DNA from: Anaerolineales bacterium UBA4826
GTDB lineage: Bacteria > Chloroflexota > Anaerolineae > UBA4142
Assembly (NCBI GenBank): GCA_002400365.1
Contig: DHFK01000090.1
Location: 27,462 to 40,309 of the forward strand
Direction: 5' to 3'
DNA: 12,848 bases
Shown: piece by piece, positions 6,234 through 12,848 of the stretch
Position numbering within the stretch: position 1 is the stretch's first letter
How the letters are laid out: the number at the start of each line of letters is the position of its first letter
Position numbers and translations under genes: made by a program
Notes under the pieces: generated by a model
Told to the model about the DNA's origin: nothing
Databases searched by the model: none
The model's input: only the letters and a program-made list of their open reading frames with translations

Positions 6234-7958
6234 ATGGAATCCGATTCGTCCTCCCCCGCCTCGAGTCCGCTGCTCCACGACTATCCGGAACCCGTCACCT
6301 CGCCGGAGCCAATCGTTCAACTCGATGGCGCGGCGGGGTCAGCGCGCTTGGCTCTTGATCTGCGGTTGGTGTTCTCCGCCAGCACTGATTTGATGACAAC
6401 CCGGGACTGGGAAGTCTTGCTCCACAAAATCGTCAGATGGGGCGTACGCCTGACGAACGCCGATCAGGGCTCGCTGATGATCGCCGACGAATCGTCCGAT
6501 AGTCTATTCATCGCCAGCGCCCACAACTTGGCGCCGGAGGTCATCGCCACCACCCGAGTCCAAGTCGGGGATGGCATCGTCGGCTGGGTTGCCCAGAACC
6601 GCCAACCCCTTTTGCTCCTTGGACCGGTGAGCGTCGAGCAATATCCGCGCTCCTTTCCCAAGCCCGAGCTAGTCACGTCGTCCATCTGCGTTCCGATCGC
6701 GTCGGTGGATGACGCTGGCAAGTCCAAGTTACTCGGCGTCTTGAGCCTAAGCCGGCAAGTCGGCTCGCCGCACTTGGCGCCGCCGGAACTTGAACTGGTC
6801 GCCGCGTTCTCCAGCCAAGCCGCCGCCGCGATGCAGAACACACGCGCGCACCAACTGGCGCAGCAACGCGTGGCGCAATCCGAACACCTAATCCAAGTCA
6901 GCCGCAACATCGCCGAAAGTCTGGACACGGACATTGTGCTCCAGTCCATCATGGATCGCGCCGTCGAACTCTTGCGCTGCCAGTCCGGCTCCTTGTTGCT
7001 GGTGGACCCGCAAACCAACGAATTGGTGTTCCAAGTCGTCGTCGGTCCGGCGCGAGGCATCTTGGTCAACCATCGTTTGCCGGCAGGCGTTGGCATTGTC
7101 GGCACGGTCGCGCGGGAGGGCAAGCCCTTGATCGTCAACGACGCCAAAGCCGACCCGCGCCATTACGGCGGCATAGATAGCAGCACGGCCTTGCGGACGC
7201 GTTCGCTTTTGTGCGTTCCACTCATGCGAAATGAAAAGGCTGTGGGCGTACTTGAGGTCATGAACAAACTCGACGGCACGCTGTTCGACCAAGGGGACTC
7301 GGAGTTGCTGGAAGCCTTTGCGACCCAGAGCGCGATTGCGTTGGGCAACGCGCAATTGTATTCCGACCTCAAACGCTCCTTTGCCGATACCGTCCGCGTC
7401 ATCGCCAACGCGGTCGAAGCGCGCGACCCGTACACCGCCGGTCATACGGGCCGGGTAACGCAGGTCGCATTAGAAATTGCGCGCGAACTCAATTGGCAAC
7501 GCGAGCAGTTGGAGATTCTGGAAATCGGCGCGGTGCTGCACGACATCGGCAAGATTGGCGTGTCGGACAAAGTGCTGCGCAAGCCCGATCAGTTGACGGA
7601 AGAAGAATACGCCGAAATGAAGCAACACCCGATTGTCGGCGCGCGGATGTTGACCGGCGTCGCCGCCCTCCGCCCGATGCTCTCGTACGTCCTGTACCAT
7701 CAAGAGCGGTACGATGGCAAGGGTTATCCCTTTGGACTCGCGGGGAAAGAAATCCCGATGGAGGGTCGTCTGCTCGCGGTGGCAGATACCTTCGACGCCA
7801 TGACCTCGAACCGCCCCTATCGCGCGGGACTGAGCGAGGACGAGGCAATCGCCGAAATCGTGCGCCATCGGGGAACTCAGTTTGATCCTGAGGTCGTGGA
7901 CGCGCTGTTGGCAGTGTACCAAAAAGGAAAACTCCACGCGGTGATCCAAGGCAAATAG
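6234..7958 (+). CDS. GAF-GAF-HD-GYP protein, probable c-di-GMP phosphodiesterase
   Basis: This 574-residue protein has an N-terminal Ser/Pro-rich stretch, GAF1 (about 48-203), GAF2 (about 231-375) and a complete HD-GYP domain (about 386-563). HD-GYP motifs seen: HTGRV (H404), LHDIGKIG (H436-D437), KQHPIVGA (H465), YHQERYDG (H489) and KGYPFGL (GYP 497-499). The usual second His of the HHE motif is Gln here, a variant I recall in other HD-GYP proteins. The family hydrolyses c-di-GMP to pGpG or GMP with a metal centre; the GAF domains probably sense a small ligand. There are no membrane segments. The ATG at 6234 is chosen because AAAGG (6222-6226) lies 7 nt upstream. Starts at 6123 (TTG) or 6165 (ATG) would lie inside the palindromic repeat and add up to 37 residues of repeat-encoded sequence. 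It follows the degenerate GGDEF gene and probably works with it in one c-di-GMP circuit. Confidence 0.92.
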   Translation: MESDSSSPASSPLLHDYPEPVTSPEPIVQLDGAAGSARLALDLRLVFSASTDLMTTRDWEVLLHKIVRWGVRLTNADQGSLMIADESSDSLFIASAHNLAPEVIATTRVQVGDGIVGWVAQNRQPLLLLGPVSVEQYPRSFPKPELVTSSICVPIASVDDAGKSKLLGVLSLSRQVGSPHLAPPELELVAAFSSQAAAAMQNTRAHQLAQQRVAQSEHLIQVSRNIAESLDTDIVLQSIMDRAVELLRCQSGSLLLVDPQTNELVFQVVVGPARGILVNHRLPAGVGIVGTVAREGKPLIVNDAKADPRHYGGIDSSTALRTRSLLCVPLMRNEKAVGVLEVMNKLDGTLFDQGDSELLEAFATQSAIALGNAQLYSDLKRSFADTVRVIANAVEARDPYTAGHTGRVTQVALEIARELNWQREQLEILEIGAVLHDIGKIGVSDKVLRKPDQLTEEEYAEMKQHPIVGARMLTGVAALRPMLSYVLYHQERYDGKGYPFGLAGKEIPMEGRLLAVADTFDAMTSNRPYRAGLSEDEAIAEIVRHRGTQFDPEVVDALLAVYQKGKLHAVIQGK

Positions 7959-7959
7959 A

Positions 7960-7998
7960 GACCTTCCAGGTTTCTTGGAAACCTGGAAGGTCCTTTCT
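7960..7998. terminator. Bidirectional hairpin terminator between convergent genes
   Basis: GACCTTCCAGGTTTC (7960-7974) is perfectly complementary to 7978-7992 with a 3-nt loop, starting 2 nt after the HD-GYP stop codon and followed by CTTTCT. The acnA stop lies 19 nt further on, so the hairpin can serve both converging genes. The sequence also looks like a dispersed repeat type. Confidence 0.8.
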
Positions 7999-8010
7999 AT
8001 CTCAGCAACT

Positions 8011-10716
<2,706 letters not shown>

Positions 10717-10780
10717 CTCTGTCCTTTCAAGTGAAATTCAACTTTGCGCAGGTTCGCCAGCCGGCTTTGGGTGAAATATG

Positions 10781-10797
10781 CAACCTTCGCAAGGTTG
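10781..10797. repeat. Palindrome in the acnA leader
   Basis: CAACCTT/AAGGTTG with a 3-nt loop lies between the acnA -10 box and start codon. A related, less perfect copy (CAACTTTGCGCAGGTTC) is at 10739-10755. The pair may be an operator, an mRNA hairpin or simply a dispersed repeat. Confidence 0.5.
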
Positions 10798-10814
10798 AGC
10801 GGAATTATGCGCGG

Positions 10815-10843
10815 ATTATAACATGGCTGAGGGACGAAAACAA
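10815..10843 (-). promoter_or_regulatory. Promoter of acnA
   Basis: On the minus strand TTGTTT (10843-10838) and a perfect TATAAT (10820-10815) are 17 nt apart. The -35 region coincides with the T-rich tail of the terminator hairpin of the preceding transcription unit. The resulting leader is about 90 nt. Confidence 0.55.
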
Positions 10844-10875
10844 GGGCTGGATGTGCATATGCAACATCCAGCCCT
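10836..10875 (-). terminator. Terminator after the tRNA-Lys/rnpB/small ORF unit
   Basis: A perfect 12-bp stem (AGGGCTGGATGT with ACATCCAGCCCT, 10843-10854 and 10864-10875) starts 24 nt after the stop codon of the small Cys-rich gene. It is followed on the minus strand by TGTTTTC, a weak U-tract. Confidence 0.7.
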
Positions 10876-10898
10876 GGGCATTGGAAACGCAAAAGGGT

Positions 10899-11228
10899 TT
10901 ACGCGGCTTGCGCCAGCGAGCGTTCCTTGAGATAACAATCCACTTCGGCGCGGGCTTTATGAAACGCGCGAACCAAGCCTTCGTCCGCGCCTTTGAACGC
11001 GGCGAGCGTTCGCTTGGCGCAGGCGGAGCATCCCATCAACGCCTTGTAGCGATCGGGGTTACAGTCGAGGCAACTGCACTGGCGAATCATCGTCAGCGAG
11101 AACGCGAGACTGTCCGGATGATCTTCGGGCAGATTCGCAATCCGCTTGGTCAGCTCACGCCACTTGCCGTCGCGAGCGGTCACGAGCGATCCCACACTTT
11201 TGTGGGGAAACAAAATCTCTGCGCGCAT
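10899..11228 (-). CDS. Small Cys-rich protein of unknown function
   Basis: This is a 109-residue protein I cannot name. It has a cluster C51-x-C53-x2-C56-x10-C67-x2-C70 (CSCLDCNPDRYKALMGCSAC) plus C98, suggesting a zinc- or iron-binding knuckle or a redox-active centre, flanked by predicted helices (KWRELTKRIANLPEDHPDSL and ADEGLVRAFHKARAEVDCYL). There is no signal peptide or membrane segment. The ATG at 11228 is chosen because the longer frame from 11306 would overlap the 3' end of the RNase P RNA; AAAGGAAG lies about 11 nt upstream. It starts about 34 nt after the RNase P RNA with no terminator seen between, so it is probably on the same transcript. I have an impression that similar small proteins occur in other Chloroflexota, but this needs a search. 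Confidence 0.7.
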   Translation of the reverse strand: MRAEILFPHKSVGSLVTARDGKWRELTKRIANLPEDHPDSLAFSLTMIRQCSCLDCNPDRYKALMGCSACAKRTLAAFKGADEGLVRAFHKARAEVDCYLKERSLAQAA

Positions 11229-11261
11229 GGGTAAATCTACTTCCTTTCCAGACAACCAGAG

Positions 11262-11757
11262 TTGGCGGCAAGCCAGCCGTACCCCCGATTCTGTTCTATC
11301 CGTCATCTGTCTCGCCTCAGTCGTGCGTTCGACCGCGCAACTAAGGCGGCAGCGATTGCCTTGCAGAGTGTTGCTCTACTTTGACATCGCCGCTGCGACG
11401 GGAATCAACCCGCGCCTCGCGGCGCGCGCCGATCCCACCCGCCTTGCTCCCAGTTGGACATTCACCTAGCCGCCGCAGTCACCTGCGACGCTGGTAGGCT
11501 CTTGCCCTACCTTTGCACTCCTGACTCTTCGCTTTCGCTCGGAGCGGACATGTTCTCTGTTGCAGTTGTCGTCAACCTCCCCCCTTCCCGCTCCTAATAG
11601 GAGAAGGGACCGGGGTGAGGTCTCCCTCACTTGCGGTTTCGTGAGGCAACCTTGCCCGATGAAAATCGGACCGGGAGTCGGGAAGTTCCTCTCGCCCTTC
11701 GCGGACGCGCCTTGCGGCGCCCCGCGCAGGACGAGCGACGGACCGCTTGCTTGCCTT
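11262..11757 (-). ncRNA. rnpB: RNase P RNA (M1 RNA)
   Basis: This is the catalytic RNA that trims tRNA 5' ends. On the minus strand the conserved blocks appear in the right order: GAGAGGAACTTCCCGACTCC near the 5' end (11693-11674, equivalent to GAGGAAAGTCCGGnCTCC), GCAACAGAGAAC (11563-11552), GGTAGGGCAAGAGCCTACC then AGCG (11511-11489), GGGAGCAAGGCGGG, and the 3' block ACAGAATCGGGGTACGGCTG. The ends pair as P1: GGCAAGC (11755-11749) with GCTTGCC (11273-11267). CCCGA of the 5' block can pair with TCGGG of the 3' block as P4. At about 496 nt it is longer than the usual 350-420, partly because of a 45-nt hairpin at 11576-11620. The exact ends are estimated. It begins about 7 nt after the tRNA-Lys, on the same strand. 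Confidence 0.9.
11576..11620 (-). repeat. Repeat hairpin expanding the RNase P RNA
   Basis: Read on the minus strand, a C-rich arm starting CCTCACCCCGGTCCCTTCTC and a G-rich arm ending GGGAAGGGGGGAGG form a long imperfect hairpin closed by CTCCTATTAGGAG. It lies between the 5' conserved block and the GCAACAGAG block, where P8-P10 helices occur. The sequence style is that of intergenic GC hairpins, and of the acnA segment at 10483-10511. Confidence 0.6.
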
Positions 11758-11811
11758 TGATAGTGAGGCGGCAGGGAATCGAACCCTGAACCCACAGCTT
11801 AACCTACCACA

Positions 11812-12313
11812 CTAGCTTTCGCTAGCCGAGTTCGCGCTCGTTGTAGTCTGGATCATCTCTTTACCCTCGGCATGATCCGTTCGGGTAGATTGCGTATGAT
11901 CTCTGAGGGCTTGCTTGAAATCGAGATAGTCTTCAAACCAATGGACGCCTTTGGATTGGCGATTCTTTGGTTTGACTAGTCGAATGACGGTGGTGCCTTT
12001 GGCTTGAAGGATCTGATGCACATTCAGAAAGAGAATCACATCTCTTTGCGGAATGTAGATCGCAAACAGATCCACATCTTCAGGCTTGTAGCGATAACGA
12101 TAACCCGGACCACTCTTCCGAGAATCCACGCTGATCTTGCCGTCTTTGAGATTCCTCGCCTTGGATCTTGATTGGCTGATTGTCAAACAGAACAATCAGA
12201 TCTACACGCGAGAGGTCTCCCATTTCAGCAAAAATGCTCAAGCCTTGTGACATCAGATGCGCCGCGACACGCAAAACGCCAATGGCTCCCAATTGCTTGC
12301 TGTGTAGTTTCAT
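11812..12313 (-). pseudogene. Intron-encoded PD-(D/E)xK homing endonuclease, frameshifted
   Basis: Two frames together make one recognisable protein. The first part (ATG at 12313) reads MKLHSKQLGAIGVLRVAAHL, then RVDLIVLFDNQPIKIQ (D38 as the PD-motif Asp, Q51 near the break); the second frame continues near 12162 as KARNLKDGKISV, then GPGYRYRYKPEDVDLFAIYI and on to the stop at 11812. The layout fits the intron-associated PD-(D/E)xK nucleases related to I-SspI of Synechocystis. The family motif IQVK should fall at about residues 50-53, exactly where the frame shifts; loss of 5 nt between short CAAG repeats would explain it. Such enzymes cut intron-less tRNA genes so that the intron is copied in. 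The first frame runs out at 12080 in unrelated sequence. The C-terminal about 37 residues are encoded by the ribozyme core (P6 to P9). The enzyme is probably inactive. Confidence 0.8.
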
Positions 12314-12333
12314 CTATGCTTTCTCCCGCATAG
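12314..12333 (-). promoter_or_regulatory. Hairpin with the endonuclease ribosome binding site in its loop
   Basis: CTATGC (12333-12328) pairs with GCATAG (12319-12314); the 8-nt loop GGGAGAAA contains the Shine-Dalgarno-like GGGAG, and the ATG follows the stem directly. This may restrain or position translation within the folded intron. Confidence 0.55.
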
Positions 12334-12545
12334 TTTCTTGGATATTGAAAGCCATTTCAAGGTTGCCTGCTGATTGCCCACCTATCCCTCGCATTTTCAC
12401 GTGGAGAAACGTAGCGAGGGCTTGAGGGTGTTCCAGCATACAGCAATCTGCGCTGTCCCAAATTACTTTGGGCAGGCTCCATTTCTCAAAGGCTGTTGCT
12501 CTGCCAATTGAGCTACCGCCCCATACAAAATTTTAACGCGCATCA

Positions 12546-12577
12546 GGCATAAAAATTGGCGTGATGCGAATCACGCC
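12546..12577 (-). terminator. Hairpin with U-run upstream of tRNA-Lys
   Basis: GGCGTGAT/ATCACGCC (8 bp, 4-nt loop TCGC) is followed on the minus strand by AATTTTTAT, the form of an intrinsic terminator. It could end the GAF gene transcript, but it lies downstream of the apparent tRNA promoter at 12614-12643, so it may instead be a leader hairpin or attenuator. Confidence 0.7.
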
Positions 12578-12613
12578 GCAACGGGTGCGCGCGTTCTTTC
12601 CGTTCGTGAGCGC

Positions 12614-12643
12614 AGTTTACCACAACTAAACGCGGCTTGTCAA
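12614..12643 (-). promoter_or_regulatory. Promoter of the tRNA-Lys/rnpB unit
   Basis: A consensus TTGACA (12643-12638) and an extended -10 TGGTAAACT (TAAACT at 12619-12614) are 18 nt apart on the minus strand. No other good promoter is seen before the tRNA, and almost no room exists for one between the tRNA and rnpB. Confidence 0.6.
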
Positions 12644-12662
12644 GCACTGCACAAAAATCGGC

Positions 12663-12848
12663 TTATGTCAATTGACGGCAAAGTAGACGCGCGACCTCTT
12701 CCAAGCATTCTCGATCCGCTTCGGCGAACGCCGCGGGCGCATCGCCGTCAATATCAATTTCGCCAAACACCCGACCATCGCGCATGATCGGCACGACGAT
12801 TTCGCTCCGCGTTTCCAAACTGCACGCGATGTACTCCGCGTCGCGGTT
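12663..12848 (-). CDS. GAF-domain protein, fRMsr-like, C-terminal part only
   Basis: The window edge cuts this gene; the last 61 residues and the TAA stop (12665-12663) are present. The frame is open to the edge and reads AEYIACSLETRSEIVVPIMR, then GRVFGEIDID and AFAEADRECLEEVARLLCRQ. The pattern (Y/H)IAC followed by SEIVxPL and GxxxIDI is that of GAF proteins of the free methionine-(R)-sulfoxide reductase type (Escherichia coli YebR/MsrC), in which the Cys of the IAC motif is catalytic. The other family cysteines would lie outside the window, so enzyme function is not proven; it could be a sensory GAF domain. It is on the same strand as the tRNA-Lys unit, 140 nt upstream. Confidence 0.75.
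   Translation of the reverse strand, partial: NRDAEYIACSLETRSEIVVPIMRDGRVFGEIDIDGDAPAAFAEADRECLEEVARLLCRQLT

Larger units (their letters stand above)
11803..12488 (-). other. Group I intron (subgroup IC3-like), 686 nt
   Basis: A self-splicing ribozyme read on the minus strand. Pairings seen directly: P1, exon CUU with GAG (12479-12477) after UGAGAAAUG; P2 hairpin CCCAAA/UUUGGG; P3 AGAUUGC (12449-12443) with GCAAUCU (11893-11887); P4 UGCUG with CAGCA; P5 CACC with GGUG, capped by CCCUCGC/GCGAGGG; P6 CUUGAAAU (12361-12354) with AUUUCAAG (11921-11914); P7 GAUCAU (11901-11896) with AUGAUC (11856-11851); P8 CUACCC with GGGUA; P9 ACUACA with UGUGGU and an inner GCGAAAGC tetraloop arm. The Q element GGGCAATCAGCAGGCAACC and the S-side block GAGGGTAAAGAGATGATCC are close to those of the Anabaena tRNA-Leu intron as I remember it (GAGGGTAAAGAGAGAGTCC). 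The last base is G, as required. A broken endonuclease gene is inserted in the P6 loop. Confidence 0.92.
11764..12522 (-). tRNA. tRNA-Lys(UUU), interrupted by a group I intron
   Basis: The 5' exon (12522-12489, 34 nt) and 3' exon (11802-11764, 39 nt) join into an exact 73-nt tRNA. Acceptor GGGGCGG pairs with CCGCCTC (one G-U), D stem GCTC/GAGC with loop AATTGGCA, anticodon stem ACAGC/GCTGT, variable loop GGGTT, T arm CAGGG-TTCGATT-CCCTG, discriminator A73. CCA is not encoded. With the splice placed by the group I rules (5' exon ends in U, intron ends in G) the loop is CUUUUAA, anticodon UUU, as in bacterial tRNA-Lys. Read without splicing, the 5' exon seems to show CTTTGAG, which would mislead to tRNA-Gln(UUG). 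The intron sits between U34 and U35, the same site as the cyanobacterial tRNA-Leu(UAA) intron. Amino-acid identity depends on the exact splice site. Confidence 0.88.

Noticed and set aside
10899..11306. Longer start (11306) for the Cys-rich protein
   Set aside because: The added 26 residues are translated from the conserved 3' end of the RNase P RNA.
11466..11795. A 109-residue minus-strand frame
   Set aside because: It overlaps the RNase P RNA and the tRNA 3' exon; the RNA signatures are decisive.
12485..12522. tRNA-Gln(UUG) reading of the 5' tRNA half (loop CTTTGAG)
   Set aside because: The intron would then follow a G and not a U, against group I splice rules; placing the intron end at its terminal G gives a normal CUUUUAA loop and an exact 73-nt tRNA-Lys.
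11764..12522. tmRNA (ssrA) as explanation of the T-arm-like 3' end
   Set aside because: No tag-peptide frame or tmRNA 5' end is seen; the second tRNA half at 12489-12522 and the group I core explain the region.

Overview
The window reads as a chromosomal segment of a GC-rich bacterium. I infer Chloroflexota (Anaerolineae-like) from the secreted enzyme with a long Thr-Pro linker, the many short dispersed hairpin and heptamer repeats, and the mix of sensory GAF proteins. This is inference, not a database result.

Left part (1-4365, all minus strand): a short-chain dehydrogenase (67-804), a secreted alpha/beta hydrolase on a Thr/Pro stalk (872-2293) and an acetyl-CoA-synthetase-like acyl-CoA ligase (2362-4335). 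The gaps are 67-68 nt, so they may be one operon, although the hydrolase has its own good promoter.

Middle (4440-7990, plus strand): two signalling proteins in tandem. The first is receiver-GAF-GGDEF (4629-6077); its receiver lacks the phosphoacceptor Asp and its GGDEF motif has decayed to EADAF, yet the c-di-GMP-binding RxxD I-site is intact, so it looks like a c-di-GMP reader. The second (6234-7958) is GAF-GAF-HD-GYP with its main catalytic motifs, a likely c-di-GMP phosphodiesterase. A perfect 15-bp hairpin terminator separates them from the convergent acnA (8011-10716, aconitase A), which has repeat-like DNA read in frame at two loops.

Right part (10836-12643, minus strand): the most remarkable region. 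A 73-nt tRNA, deduced as tRNA-Lys(UUU), is split between U34 and U35 by a 686-nt group I intron whose P3, P4, P5, P6, P7, P8 and P9 pairings can all be found by eye. The intron carries a PD-(D/E)xK homing-endonuclease-like gene broken by a frameshift where the catalytic Q-x-K motif should be. About 7 nt after the tRNA lies the RNase P RNA gene (rnpB), itself expanded by a repeat hairpin, then a small Cys-rich protein and a terminator. The tRNA, two ribozymes and a small ORF thus appear to form one transcription unit. The window ends inside a GAF-domain gene (fRMsr-like C-terminus, 12663-12848).

A theme is small repeats invading non-intergenic space: acnA, rnpB, a 5' leader and a gene start all carry them.
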